Shown: positions 33,585-43,118, counted from the stretch's first letter. The stretch is DNA of 64,000 bases from Lentzea flava (GCF_014648475.1 NZ_BMRE01000026.1:1-64000); one strand, 5' to 3'. Translations and numbers: made by a program. Notes: generated by a model from the sequence alone, not told the origin.

Positions 33585-36227
33585 GTGCTCAATCGCAGGT
33601 CACGAGCCATCACCACCGCGATCGTCGTGCTGTTCGCCGGACTGGTGGTGCCACGAGCGGAAGCGGCGCCCGCGTTCAACTACGCGGAGGCGCTGCAGAA
33701 GTCGATCTGGTTCTACGACGCACAGCGGTCCGGGAAGCTGCCGGCGGACAACCGGGTGAGCTGGCGCGCGGACTCCGCGCTGCGCGACGGCTCCGACGTC
33801 GGGCTCGACCTGTCCGGCGGGTTCTACGACGCCGGTGACCACGTGAAGTTCGGGCTGCCCTTCGCGTTCAGCATGTCGATGCTCGCGTGGGGCGCGGTGG
33901 AGAACCGCGCGGCCTACGCGGACTCCGGGCAGCTCAAGCACTTGATGGCGAACCTCAGGTGGGGCACGGACTGGATCATCAAGGCGCACCCGTCACCGAA
34001 CGTCGTCTACGGCCAGGTCGGCGCGGGCAACCCCGACCACGCCTGGTGGGGATCGGCCGAGGTCATGCCGATGGCCCGTCCTTCGTACAAAGTGGACGCC
34101 TCGTGTCCCGGCTCCGACCTCGCGGGCGAGTACGCCGCCGCGATGGCGTCGGCCTCGATGGTCTTCAAGGACACCGATCCCACCTACGCGGCCACGCTGC
34201 TCACCCACGCCAAGCAGCTCTACACGTTCGCGGACACCTACCGCGGCAAGTACAGCTCCTGCATCACCGACGCCGCGAACTTCTACAACTCGTGGAGCGG
34301 CTACCAGGACGAGCTGGTGTGGGGCGCGATCTGGCTGCACCGCGCGACCGGTGACGCGAGCTACCTGACCAAGGCCAAGGCGGAGTACCAGAAGCTCAGC
34401 ACCGAACCGCAGAGCTCCGAGCGTTCCTACAAGTGGACCATCGCGTGGGACGACAAGTCCTACGGCGCCTATGTGTTGATGGCCAAGCTCACCGGCGAGC
34501 AGACCTACATCACCGACGCCAACCGCTGGCTCGACTTCTGGACCACCGGCTACAACGGCAACCGGGTGCGGTACTCCCCCGGCGGCCAGGCCGTGCTCGA
34601 CAGCTGGGGTTCCCTGCGCTACGCCGCCAACACCGCGTTCGCGGCGCTGGTGTACTCGGACTGGCTGTCCACTCGCGACAGCGCGCGGGCCAGGACGTAC
34701 CACGACTTCGCTGTGCGGCAGGTGAACTACGCCCTCGGCGACAACCCGCGCAACTCGAGCTACCTCGTCGGCTTCGGCGCCAACCCGCCGCGCAACCCGC
34801 ACCACCGCACCGCGCACGGATCGTGGGCCGACAGCATCCAGGAACCCGTCACGAGCCGGCACGTGCTCTACGGCGCGCTGGTCGGCGGCCCCAGCACCAA
34901 CAACGACGCGTACACCGACAGTCGCAGCGACTACGTGATGAACGAGGTCGCGCTCGACTACAACGCGGGCTTCACCGGCGCTCTCGCCCGCCTGTACCGG
35001 GAGTTCGGCGGCACCCCGCTGGCGAGCTTCCCCGTGGCGGAGACCCCGGACGGGCCCGAGCTCACGGTCCAGGCGTCGGTGAACCAGAGCGCCGCCCAGT
35101 TCACCGAGATCAAGGCGTTCGTGCTCAACAAGAGCGCGTGGCCGGCGCGGACGTTCAACGGCACGCTGCGCTACTTCTTCACGCTCGACGGCGCCACCAC
35201 GCCCGGCCAGATCTCCGTGACCACCAACTACAACCAGTGCGGCACGGCGAGCGCGCCGACGCAGTACCGCGGAGCGGTGTACTACGTGGAGATCCCCTGT
35301 TCCGGCATCGCTCCCGCCGGGCAGTCCGCGTACCGCAAGGAAGTGCAGTTCCGCATCACCAGCACCGGCACGTGGGACCCCGCCAACGACTGGTCGTACG
35401 CCGGGCTCGGCAGCGGCAACACCGTCGCCCAGACCGACCGGATCGTGCTACGCCAGGACGGGAAGACGGTGTGGGGCACCGAACCCGGCGGCGGCGTCGA
35501 CGACAACGAGGCGCCGACCGTCCCGACAGGACTGACCGCGTCGAACGCCGGCAGCTCCAGCGTCACGCTGAACTGGACCGCCGCCACCGACAACGTCGGC
35601 GTCACCGGATACGAGGTGATGAACGGCACGAGCGTCGTCGGCTCGGCGACCACGACCAGCCTGCTCGTCACCGGGCTGGTTCCGGACACGCAGTACACGT
35701 TCTCGGTGCGCGCCAGGGACGCCGCGGGCAACGTCTCCGCGGCGAGCGCACCGGTGAGCGTGCGCACGCTGCCCGGTGTCCGGAGCACGCTCTCGGTGCA
35801 GCACAAGGGAACCAGCGCGGCCAGGACGAACCAGATCGGCGCGACGCTCCAGGTGACCAACAACGGCACCGGTCCGGTCAGCCTCACCACCACGACCGTC
35901 AGGTACTGGTTCACCGGCGAGCCCGCGGCCGGGTACCAGGTCTGGTGCGACTGGGCGCAGATCGGCTGCGCGGGCATCCGGGCCCAGGTCGTCAAGCTCG
36001 CCACCCCGCGACCGGGAGCCGACGCGTACCTGGAGGTGTCCTTCACCACCGGCAGTCTCGCCGCGAACGCCGCCACCGGCGAGATCCAGCTGCGGGTGGC
36101 GAAGTCCGACTGGTCCGCGTTCGACCAGGCCGACGACCACAGCTACCGGGTCAGCGCCGCGCTGACCGACTTCGACAGGGTCACCGCCTACTCCGCGGGC
36201 GCGCTCGCGTGGGGCGCCGAACCCTGA
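33585..36227 (+). CDS. secreted GH9 cellulase with CBM3c, FN3 and CBM3
   Basis: An 880-residue exported endoglucanase. Order: signal peptide (to about 27, A-E-A-A-P), GH9 catalytic domain (30-480) with F-Y-D-A-G-D-H (near 81), H-H-R-T (near 405) and N-E-V-A-L-D-Y-N (near 452), a CBM3c-like module (490-640), a fibronectin type III repeat (642-727) and a C-terminal CBM3 (732-880). GH9 followed by CBM3c is the layout of processive endoglucanases. The GTG at 33585 follows GGAGG by five bases. Controlled by the CebR box upstream. Confidence 0.92.
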   Translation: MLNRRSRAITTAIVVLFAGLVVPRAEAAPAFNYAEALQKSIWFYDAQRSGKLPADNRVSWRADSALRDGSDVGLDLSGGFYDAGDHVKFGLPFAFSMSMLAWGAVENRAAYADSGQLKHLMANLRWGTDWIIKAHPSPNVVYGQVGAGNPDHAWWGSAEVMPMARPSYKVDASCPGSDLAGEYAAAMASASMVFKDTDPTYAATLLTHAKQLYTFADTYRGKYSSCITDAANFYNSWSGYQDELVWGAIWLHRATGDASYLTKAKAEYQKLSTEPQSSERSYKWTIAWDDKSYGAYVLMAKLTGEQTYITDANRWLDFWTTGYNGNRVRYSPGGQAVLDSWGSLRYAANTAFAALVYSDWLSTRDSARARTYHDFAVRQVNYALGDNPRNSSYLVGFGANPPRNPHHRTAHGSWADSIQEPVTSRHVLYGALVGGPSTNNDAYTDSRSDYVMNEVALDYNAGFTGALARLYREFGGTPLASFPVAETPDGPELTVQASVNQSAAQFTEIKAFVLNKSAWPARTFNGTLRYFFTLDGATTPGQISVTTNYNQCGTASAPTQYRGAVYYVEIPCSGIAPAGQSAYRKEVQFRITSTGTWDPANDWSYAGLGSGNTVAQTDRIVLRQDGKTVWGTEPGGGVDDNEAPTVPTGLTASNAGSSSVTLNWTAATDNVGVTGYEVMNGTSVVGSATTTSLLVTGLVPDTQYTFSVRARDAAGNVSAASAPVSVRTLPGVRSTLSVQHKGTSAARTNQIGATLQVTNNGTGPVSLTTTTVRYWFTGEPAAGYQVWCDWAQIGCAGIRAQVVKLATPRPGADAYLEVSFTTGSLAANAATGEIQLRVAKSDWSAFDQADDHSYRVSAALTDFDRVTAYSAGALAWGAEP

Positions 36228-36308
36228 CCAGATCTCGGCGCTGGACGTTCTGCGCGCCCAGGCGTCCCGCGCCGATCCCACTCCCGGTCTCGTGACCGGA
36301 TCCCCTCC

Positions 36309-36340
36309 GCGTCCCCGGCACAGCGTTGTGCCGGGGACGC
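36309..36340. terminator. 14-bp hairpin after GH9 gene
   Basis: Fourteen-base arms 36309-36322 and 36327-36340 (cores CCCCGGCACA and TGTGCCGGGG) are perfectly complementary with a GCGT tetraloop, 82 bp after the GH9 stop and before the cebR1 promoter. A strong intrinsic-type stem without a U tract. Confidence 0.75.
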
Positions 36341-36424
36341 CTCCGTTGCTGACCGGAGCTGTGGGCGACACGCGAAGTTCGTCCACATTCGAATTGACGC
36401 GCGCTGACTCCTACGATGAACGAC

Positions 36425-37447
36425 ATGACGGAAATCGACCGGCACCGGCGGCCTGGTTCGCGCATCGAGGAGGTCGCGCGGCTGGCCGGAGTGTCCAAGT
36501 CGACCGTCTCCCGGGTCATCAACGACGAGCAGTACGTGAGCGCCAAGTCCCGCGAGGCCGTGCACGCGGCGATCGCCCGGCTCAAGTACAGCCCGAACCA
36601 GGCGGCGCGAACCCTGGCGGGCAGCAAGGCCAGCGCCATCGCGCTGATCGTCTCCGAACAGGGCAGCCGCGTGCTCGGCGACCCGTTCTTCGCCGGGGTG
36701 CTGCGCGGGGTGCACGCCGAGCTGACCGGGCGGCACATCCAGCTGCTGCTGATGCTGAGCCAGCCGGAAGGGCACGACGACCTGGTCACGTACCTGGCAG
36801 GTGGGCACGTCGACGGCGCGCTGCTGGTGAGCCTGCACGGCGACGACCCGCTTCCCGGACGGCTGCGCGAGATCGGCCTCCCGATCGTCGTCGGCGGCCG
36901 TCCGCTCGGCTCCACCTCCGTCCCGTTCGTCGACTCCGACAACTTCACCGGCGGTCTCGAGGCCGCGCGGCACCTGGTGTCGCTGGGCCGCGACCGGATC
37001 GCGACCGTGACGGGTCCGCGTGACATGGCAGCCGGGCTCGACCGGCTCAGCGGCTGGCGCCGAGGCCTCGGCGAGGCGAAGATGTCCGCCGATCTCGTGG
37101 CGGAGGCCGACTTCACGCCGGAGAGCGGCGCGCGTGCGATGACCGAGCTGCTGGACCGGGCGCCGGACCTCGACGCGGTGTTCGTCGCGGCCGACATCAT
37201 CGCCGTGGGAGCGCTCCAGGTCCTGCACTCGCGGGGCCGGCGCGTCCCGGAGGACGTGGCGGTCGTCGGGTTCGACGACTCGTTGCTGGCGTCGACGGCG
37301 ACCCCGCCGCTCACCACGGTCCGGCAGGACGTCGAACAGCTCGGCCGCACCATGACGTGGCGGCTGCTGGGCGAGCTCGCCGGGGAGGCAGGACTGCCGC
37401 CCTCGTTGCTGTTGCCCACCACCCTCGTGCGTCGCGCCAGCGCCTAG
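36425..37447 (+). CDS. cebR: CebR-type LacI-family repressor, paralogue 1
   Basis: A 340-residue LacI-family regulator. Helix-turn-helix at about 15-35 (V-A-R-L-A-G-V-S-K-S-T-V-S-R-V-I-N) and a sugar-binding effector domain (about 70-335). It is very close to a second regulator at 42099-43118, with identical recognition helix, and the exact CebR boxes around both make cello-oligosaccharide repression the likely role. ATG 36425 is chosen because TACGAT (36412-36417) lies seven bases upstream; the alternative ATG 36416 falls inside that hexamer. Followed by the cebE promoter region. Confidence 0.88.
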   Translation: MTEIDRHRRPGSRIEEVARLAGVSKSTVSRVINDEQYVSAKSREAVHAAIARLKYSPNQAARTLAGSKASAIALIVSEQGSRVLGDPFFAGVLRGVHAELTGRHIQLLLMLSQPEGHDDLVTYLAGGHVDGALLVSLHGDDPLPGRLREIGLPIVVGGRPLGSTSVPFVDSDNFTGGLEAARHLVSLGRDRIATVTGPRDMAAGLDRLSGWRRGLGEAKMSADLVAEADFTPESGARAMTELLDRAPDLDAVFVAADIIAVGALQVLHSRGRRVPEDVAVVGFDDSLLASTATPPLTTVRQDVEQLGRTMTWRLLGELAGEAGLPPSLLLPTTLVRRASA

Positions 37448-37484
37448 TCGCGCAGGCAGAGACCCCGAATCCGGGCCCAGGTCT

Positions 37485-37498
37485 TGGGAGCGCTCCCA
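37485..37498. promoter_or_regulatory. exact CebR operator followed by T tract
   Basis: TGGGAGCGCTCCCA, 38 bp after the cebR1 stop and directly followed by GTTTTTC. As RNA it can fold into a short stem with a GCGC loop and U tract, so it may double as the cebR1 terminator. It is 140 bp upstream of the second box at cebE. Confidence 0.8.
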
Positions 37499-37585
37499 GT
37501 TTTTCAAAACGTGACCCACACTGGAAACCCCGAGGTCACACCGGCGTCGTACGCGGAACCCGCTGCTGCTACCCACGAGTGAGCC

Positions 37586-37638
37586 TTGACACACTTGTGA
37601 CACGGCGCGAAACTCCTCCGCATCTGGGAGCGCTCCCA
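37586..37638 (+). promoter_or_regulatory. cebE promoter with exact CebR operator
   Basis: TTGACA (37586-37591), a 17-bp spacer and GAAACT (37609-37614) form a reasonable promoter; the exact CebR box at 37625-37638 covers about +4 to +17. The cebE GTG with an AGAGGAG ribosome site follows at 37669. This fits direct CebR repression of the transporter operon. Confidence 0.75.
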
Positions 37639-37668
37639 GAATCCCGCCGAGACCAGAGGAGTTCTCCC

Positions 37669-38949
37669 GTGCGACAGCGTTGGGTCAGCGTGCTGATCTG
37701 TGCCGCCGTGTCCGCCGCCGCCACCACCGCCTGCGGCTCGGGAGGGGCCAGTCAGTCCCCGGACGGCAAGACCGAACTGACGATCGCGACGTTCAACGAG
37801 TTCGGGTACGAGGACCTGTTCAAGGAGTACGAGGCCGCGCACCCGGACGTGAAGATCACACAACGCAAGACAGGCCAGGGCCAGCCGCACCACCAGAACC
37901 TGTTCACCAAGCTCGGTGCCGGTTCCGGTCTCGCCGACATCGAGGCCGTCGAGGAGGGCTACCTGAGCCAGGTCATGGCGAAGGCGAGCCAGTTCAACGA
38001 CCTCAAGGAGATCGGGCCGCAGATCGAGGACGGCCGGTGGCTCAAGTGGAAGTCCGACGCGGTCACCACCAAGGACGGCAAGCTGATCGGTTACGGCACG
38101 GACATCGGCCCGCTGGCGATGTGCTACCGCAAGGACCTGTTCCAGCAGGCCGGTCTGCCCTCGGACCCGGAGGGCGTCAAGACGCTGTTCGCCACGTGGG
38201 ACAGCTACTTCGCCGCCGGTGACCAGTTCGTCGCCAAGGTGCCGGGTGTCGCCTGGTTCGACAACGCCGCGCAGGTCTTCAACGCCATGCACAACCAGCA
38301 CCAGGTCGGCTACTACGACCGCGACGACAAGCTGGTCGTCGAGTCCAACCCCGACATCAAGGCCGACTGGGACGCGGTGACGAAGGCGGTCTCGAAGGGA
38401 CAGTCGGCGCGGCTCGCCGCGTTCAGCAACGAGTGGAACACCGGGTTCAAGCTCGGCAAGTTCGCCACGAAGACGTGCCCGTCGTGGATGCTCGGCGTGA
38501 TCGAGTCGCAGGCGGGGCCGGAGAACAAGGGCAAGTGGGCCGTCGCCGACGCGTTCCCGAACGGTGGCGGCAACTGGGGCGGCTCGTACCTGAGCGTGCC
38601 GAAGCAGAGCAAGAACGCCAAGAAGGCCGCCGAGCTCGCCGCCTGGCTGACCGCGCCGGAGCAGCAGATCAAGGCGTTCAAGGCCAAGGGCACCTTCCCC
38701 AGCCAGGTCAAGGCACTCGACGCGCCCGCGCTGCTGGAGCAGACGAACCCCTACTTCAACGACGTCAAGGCCGGTGCGCTGTTCGCGACCCAGGCCAAGA
38801 AGGTCACGGCCGCGCAGTACAAGGGCCCGAAGGACGGCGAGATCCAGGAGACGGTGTTCAGCCCGGCGCTGCAGTCGGTGGAACAGGGCAAGAACGCCGA
38901 CGAGGCGTGGCGCACCGCGGTGCAGGGCGCTGAGAAGGCGGCCAAGTGA
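37669..38949 (+). CDS. cebE: cello-oligosaccharide-binding lipoprotein CebE
   Basis: A 426-residue extracellular solute-binding lipoprotein with lipobox T-T-A-C near residue 22. The mature protein has the two-lobe sugar-binding pattern (L-T-I-A-T-F-N-E-F-G-Y near the start; a central W-F-D-N-A-A-Q region). It should capture cellobiose/cellotriose released by the secreted cellulases and pass them to CebF/CebG. GTG 37669 follows an AGAGGAG site. The stop overlaps cebF (GTGA). Sugar specificity is inferred from the operon and its CebR box. Confidence 0.9.
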   Translation: MRQRWVSVLICAAVSAAATTACGSGGASQSPDGKTELTIATFNEFGYEDLFKEYEAAHPDVKITQRKTGQGQPHHQNLFTKLGAGSGLADIEAVEEGYLSQVMAKASQFNDLKEIGPQIEDGRWLKWKSDAVTTKDGKLIGYGTDIGPLAMCYRKDLFQQAGLPSDPEGVKTLFATWDSYFAAGDQFVAKVPGVAWFDNAAQVFNAMHNQHQVGYYDRDDKLVVESNPDIKADWDAVTKAVSKGQSARLAAFSNEWNTGFKLGKFATKTCPSWMLGVIESQAGPENKGKWAVADAFPNGGGNWGGSYLSVPKQSKNAKKAAELAAWLTAPEQQIKAFKAKGTFPSQVKALDAPALLEQTNPYFNDVKAGALFATQAKKVTAAQYKGPKDGEIQETVFSPALQSVEQGKNADEAWRTAVQGAEKAAK

Positions 38950-39905
38950 CCGCCGTGCTTCCTCAGGTCGACCGCGGGCGGGAGCAGCAGCCCCGCCCGC
39001 GGCCGGCCCGGCGGTACCCGTTGTCCAAACTGGACAACAAGGTGTCGCCGTACCTGTTCGTCGCGCCGTTCTTCGTGTTGTTCGGCGCGATCGGGCTCTT
39101 CCCGTTGCTGTACACCGCCTACGTCTCGCTCTTCGACTGGGAGGTGGGCGCCGACGACCCGGCGTTCATCGGCCTGGACAACTACCGGACGCTGGTCGAG
39201 GACGCGCAGTTCTGGCAAGCGCTGTTCAACACCTTCAGCATCTTCGTGCTCTCCAGCGCACCGCAGATCGTCGTCGCCGTGCTGATCGCGGCGCTGCTCA
39301 ACGAGAACCTGCGCGCCCGCACCGGCTGGCGGATGGGCGTGCTGCTCCCCTACGTCGCCTCGCTCGTCGCGTTGACGATCATCTTCGGCAACCTGTTCGG
39401 ACCGCAGTACGGCCTGGTCAACACCGTGCTGTCGGCCGTGGGAATTCCGCCGATCGACTGGCAGGCCAGCACCTTCGGCAGCCACGTCGCCATCGCCTCG
39501 ATGGTCAACTGGCGGTGGACCGGCTACAACTCGCTGATCGTGCTCGCCGCGATGCAGGCGATCCCGCGCGAGGTCCACGAAGCCGCACTCGTCGACGGCG
39601 CGGGGCCGCTGCGCCGGTTCTTCAGCATCACGCTGCCGATGCTCAAGCCGACGCTGATCTTCGTGATCGTCACCTCGACCATCGGCGGCCTGCAGATCTT
39701 CACCGAACCGAAGCTGTACGAGCCGTCCGGCGGCAGCGGCGGCGGCGCGGAACACCAGTACCAGACCGTCGTGCTCTACCTCTACCAGACCGCGTTCCAG
39801 GGGCTCGACCTCGGTTACGCCTCCTCGATCGCGTGGGTGCTGTTCTTGATCATCATCGCCGTCGCCGGACTCAACTTCCTCATCACCAGGAGGGCGGTGC
39901 GATGA
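38946..39905 (+). CDS. cebF: cello-oligosaccharide ABC permease CebF
   Basis: A 319-residue permease with six main transmembrane helices after a 30-residue basic/proline-rich cytoplasmic N-terminus. EAA loop: E-V-H-E-A-A-L-V-D-G-A-G-P (near residues 211-223). It forms the membrane channel with CebG. GTG 38946 overlaps the cebE stop and the 3' end overlaps cebG by 4 nt. No ATPase in the operon; MsiK-type ATPase elsewhere is expected. Confidence 0.9.
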   Translation: MTAVLPQVDRGREQQPRPRPARRYPLSKLDNKVSPYLFVAPFFVLFGAIGLFPLLYTAYVSLFDWEVGADDPAFIGLDNYRTLVEDAQFWQALFNTFSIFVLSSAPQIVVAVLIAALLNENLRARTGWRMGVLLPYVASLVALTIIFGNLFGPQYGLVNTVLSAVGIPPIDWQASTFGSHVAIASMVNWRWTGYNSLIVLAAMQAIPREVHEAALVDGAGPLRRFFSITLPMLKPTLIFVIVTSTIGGLQIFTEPKLYEPSGGSGGGAEHQYQTVVLYLYQTAFQGLDLGYASSIAWVLFLIIIAVAGLNFLITRRAVR

Positions 39906-40720
39906 TCAACCGCAGGCCCTCGTTCCTGGTGTACGGGTTGCTCGGCGCCTTCGTGCTCGGCTCGGCCTTCCCGTTCTACTGGTCCTACCTGGTCGCGAGC
40001 CGCGACAACTCCGTGCTGACCGGCGACTTCACGCTGATCCCCGGCGGGAACTTCTGGGCGAACGCCACACGGGTGTTCGACACCATCCCGTTCTGGAAGG
40101 CGCTGGGCAACAGCTTCATCGTCTCCGGCTCCGTGACCGTCTCGGTCGTGCTGCTCTCGGCGCTCGCGGGGTTCGCGTTCGCCAAGCTGCGGTTCCGCGG
40201 CCGGGGCGTTCTCTTCCTCTTCGTCGTCACGACGCTCGCCGTGCCGACGCAGCTCGGCATCATCCCGCTGTACATGGCGATGGCCGAGTTCGGCTGGGCC
40301 GGTGAGCTCGAAGCCGTCATCGTGCCCAACCTCGTCACCGCGTTCGGAGTCTTCTGGATGCGGCAGTACCTCGTCGACGCCGTGCCCGACGAACTCGTCG
40401 AGGCCGCCAGAATGGACGGCTGCAGCCTGTGGCGGACGTTCTGGCACGTCGGAATGCCCGCCGCGCGCCCCGCCGCCGCGATGCTCGGCGTGTTCACGTT
40501 CATGCAGTCCTGGAACGACTTCCTCTGGCCGCTGGTCGTGCTCAACGCCGACAACCCGACTCTCCAGGTCGCCCTGGAGAAGCTGCAGAGCGGCTACTAC
40601 GTCGACTACTCGCTCGTCCTCGCCGGGACCACGCTCGCCACGATCCCGGTGCTGATCATCTTCCTCGTGCTCGGGCGGCAGATCGTCGCCGGTGTGATGC
40701 AGGGCGCCGTCAAGGGGTGA
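39902..40720 (+). CDS. cebG: cello-oligosaccharide ABC permease CebG
   Basis: A 272-residue MalG-type permease with six transmembrane helices and the EAA loop E-L-V-E-A-A-R-M-D-G-C-S (near residues 165-176), ending in the family's G-A-V-K-G. ATG 39902 overlaps the cebF stop (ATGA). It completes the transporter and is followed after two bases by the beta-glucosidase gene, so uptake and cleavage are co-expressed. Confidence 0.9.
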   Translation: MINRRPSFLVYGLLGAFVLGSAFPFYWSYLVASRDNSVLTGDFTLIPGGNFWANATRVFDTIPFWKALGNSFIVSGSVTVSVVLLSALAGFAFAKLRFRGRGVLFLFVVTTLAVPTQLGIIPLYMAMAEFGWAGELEAVIVPNLVTAFGVFWMRQYLVDAVPDELVEAARMDGCSLWRTFWHVGMPAARPAAAMLGVFTFMQSWNDFLWPLVVLNADNPTLQVALEKLQSGYYVDYSLVLAGTTLATIPVLIIFLVLGRQIVAGVMQGAVKG

Positions 40721-40722
40721 AA

Positions 40723-42102
40723 ATGGAGAACATTGTTTTCCCACAGGGTTTTCTGTGGGGCGCCGCGACCGCGGCGTTCCAGGTGGAGGGTGCGACCGAC
40801 GTCGACGGTCGCACCGACTCCATCTGGGACGTCTTCTGCCGCGTACCCGGCAACGTCGTGGGCGGCGACTGCGGCGAACCCGCCGCCGACCACTACCGGC
40901 GGTTCGAGCAGGACGTGGCGCTGATGGCCGAGCTCGGCCTGAAGGCGTACCGGTTCTCCATCGCCTGGCCGCGGGTGCGGCCGGACGGCGGCGAGGTGAA
41001 CCAGGCAGGCCTCGACTTCTACAAGCGGCTCGTGGACACGTTGCTGGCGCACGACATCGTGCCGTGGCCGACCCTCTACCACTGGGACCTGCCGCAGACG
41101 CTGGAGGATGCGGGCGGCTGGGCCGCCCGCGACACCGCGTTCCGGTTCGCCGACTACGCGACGTCCACGGTGGAGGCGCTCGGCGACCGGCTCAGCACGT
41201 GGACGACGTTGAACGAGCCGTGGTGCTCGGCGTTCCTCGGCTACGCGTCCGGTGTGCACGCGCCCGGCCGCACCGATCCGCGCGCGGCCGTCGCGGCGGT
41301 GCACCACCTGCTGCTCGGGCACGGGCTCGCCGCCGGCGCCATCCGCTCCGCCGCTCCGGGAGCGCAGGTGGGCATCACGCTCAACATGTACCCGATCATC
41401 CCCGTCGATCCCGGGAACCCGGCCGACCTCGACGTCGCGCGCAGGCTCGACGGGCTGCAGCAGCGGATCTTCCTCGACCCGTTGCTGCGCGGCGAGTACC
41501 CCGCCGACGTCGTGGCGGACCTCGACCCGTTCGGGTTCAGCGACAACGTGCGCGACGGCGACCTCGACGTGATCTCGGCGCCCATGGACATGCTCGGCGT
41601 GAACTACTACACCGAGCACTACGTCAGCTCCTCGCCCAACGGCAGCGTCGACAAGGCCTCGCCGTGGGTGGGCGTCAAGAGCGCCTCGTTCCCGCGCCGT
41701 GACGCCCCCAGGACCGACATGGACTGGGAGGTCAGGCCGGACGGCCTCACCGCCGTGTTGTTGCGGCTGCACCACGACTACCCGAGGCTTCCGCTCTACA
41801 TCACCGAGAACGGCGCCGCGTTCCGCGACCACGTCTCCGGTGCCGGTGCGATCGACGACGTCGACAGGACCGGCTACATCGCGGCGCACCTGCGCGCCGC
41901 GCACACGGCGATCAAGGCGGGAGTCGACCTGCGCGGCTACTTCTGCTGGTCGCTGCTGGACAACTTCGAGTGGGCCGAGGGGTACGCGAAGCGGTTCGGC
42001 ATCGTCCACGTCGACTACGACACCCAGATCCGCACGCCGAAGATGAGTGCGAGGTGGTTCTCCAGAGTGGCACGCGACAACGCGTTGGTCGCGGTCTCAT
42101 GA
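40723..42102 (+). CDS. bglC: intracellular GH1 beta-glucosidase
   Basis: A 459-residue family 1 glycosidase without signal peptide that should split imported cellobiose to glucose in the cytoplasm. N-terminal F-P-x-G-F-L-W-G-A-A-T-A signature, acid/base Glu in T-L-N-E-P-W (near 167) and nucleophile Glu in I-T-E-N-G (near 363) are all present. ATG 40723 has AAGGGG five bases upstream; a GTG at 40717 overlapping the cebG stop is also possible. The stop overlaps the second cebR (ATGA), matching the ceb-bglC-cebR arrangement of streptomycetes. Confidence 0.92.
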   Translation: MENIVFPQGFLWGAATAAFQVEGATDVDGRTDSIWDVFCRVPGNVVGGDCGEPAADHYRRFEQDVALMAELGLKAYRFSIAWPRVRPDGGEVNQAGLDFYKRLVDTLLAHDIVPWPTLYHWDLPQTLEDAGGWAARDTAFRFADYATSTVEALGDRLSTWTTLNEPWCSAFLGYASGVHAPGRTDPRAAVAAVHHLLLGHGLAAGAIRSAAPGAQVGITLNMYPIIPVDPGNPADLDVARRLDGLQQRIFLDPLLRGEYPADVVADLDPFGFSDNVRDGDLDVISAPMDMLGVNYYTEHYVSSSPNGSVDKASPWVGVKSASFPRRDAPRTDMDWEVRPDGLTAVLLRLHHDYPRLPLYITENGAAFRDHVSGAGAIDDVDRTGYIAAHLRAAHTAIKAGVDLRGYFCWSLLDNFEWAEGYAKRFGIVHVDYDTQIRTPKMSARWFSRVARDNALVAVS

Positions 42103-43118
42103 CAGAAGGCAGGAGTCGGCGCCCCGGCCCGCGCATCGAGGAAGTCGCGCGCGTGGCCGGGGTGTCGAAGTCCACCGTCTCCCGCGTGATCAACGGAGAG
42201 AAGTACGTGAGCGAGCGGTCCCGGCAGGCGGTGCACCGCGCGATCGCGCTGCTCGGGTACAGCCCGAACCACGCCGCGCGGACGCTCGCCGGCAGCAAGG
42301 CCAACGCCATCGCGCTCGTGATCTCCGAGCAGGGCAGCCGGGTGCTCGCCGACCCGTTCTTCGCCGGTGTCCTGCGCGGCGTCCACGCCGAACTCGCCGG
42401 GCGGCACGTGCAGCTCCTGCTGATGATGAACCAGCCGTCGGACGGCGCCGGCCAGATCGCCTACCTCACCGGCGGTCACGTCGACGGCGCGCTCGTCGTG
42501 AGCCTGCACGGCGAGGACCCGCTGCCGAGGACGTTGCACGAGACCGGTCTGCCGATCGTGGTGGGAGGCCGTCCACTCGCCGCGGGCTCGTTCCCGTTCG
42601 TCGACTCGGACAACTTCAACGGCGCGCTGGAAGCGGTGCGCCACCTCATTTCCCTGGGGCGCGAGAAGATCGCCACGATCGCCGGCCCCGCCGACATGGC
42701 GGTCGGCATGGACCGGCTCAGCGGGTGGCGGTGCGGTCTCGCGGAACATGGTCTGGCCGTGAAACTGGTGGTGCACAGCGACTTCACGCCGGAGGCCGGC
42801 GCGCTCGCGATGGAGAAGCTGCTGGGCATGGCACCCGACCTCGACGCGGTCTTCGTGGCGGCGGACATCATGGCGCTGGGCGCGATGATGGTGTTGCAGG
42901 CACGCGGTTACCAGATCCCCGGCGACGTGGCGGTGGTCGGGTTCGACGACTCGGTGGTGGCGGCGACGGCGGTGCCACCGCTCACCACCGTGCGCCAGGA
43001 CGTGGAACAGTTCGGCCGCACCATGACCTGGCGCCTGCTCGCCGAGCTCGCGGGCGAGGAGAAGCTGCCGCTGTCGATCCTGCTGCCGACCTCGCTGGTG
43101 CGCAGAGCCAGCGCCTGA
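42099..43118 (+). CDS. cebR: CebR-type LacI-family repressor, paralogue 2
   Basis: A 339-residue LacI-family repressor, last gene of the cebEFG-bglC operon (ATGA overlap at 42099-42102). Its DNA-binding segment (V-A-R-V-A-G-V-S-K-S-T-V-S-R-V-I-N) is the same as that of the regulator at 36425, and the two align throughout, including D-P-F-F-A-G-V-L-R-G-V and the V-V-G-F-D-D segment. Being inside the operon, it would be induced together with its targets and give negative feedback, whereas paralogue 1 has its own promoter. Confidence 0.9.
   Translation: MTEGRSRRPGPRIEEVARVAGVSKSTVSRVINGEKYVSERSRQAVHRAIALLGYSPNHAARTLAGSKANAIALVISEQGSRVLADPFFAGVLRGVHAELAGRHVQLLLMMNQPSDGAGQIAYLTGGHVDGALVVSLHGEDPLPRTLHETGLPIVVGGRPLAAGSFPFVDSDNFNGALEAVRHLISLGREKIATIAGPADMAVGMDRLSGWRCGLAEHGLAVKLVVHSDFTPEAGALAMEKLLGMAPDLDAVFVAADIMALGAMMVLQARGYQIPGDVAVVGFDDSVVAATAVPPLTTVRQDVEQFGRTMTWRLLAELAGEEKLPLSILLPTSLVRRASA

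Noticed and set aside
37206..37219. TGGGAGCGCTCCAG inside cebR1, close to the CebR box
   Set aside because: It is in coding sequence for G-A-L-Q, lacks full dyad symmetry and has no promoter nearby; probably chance in GC-rich DNA.
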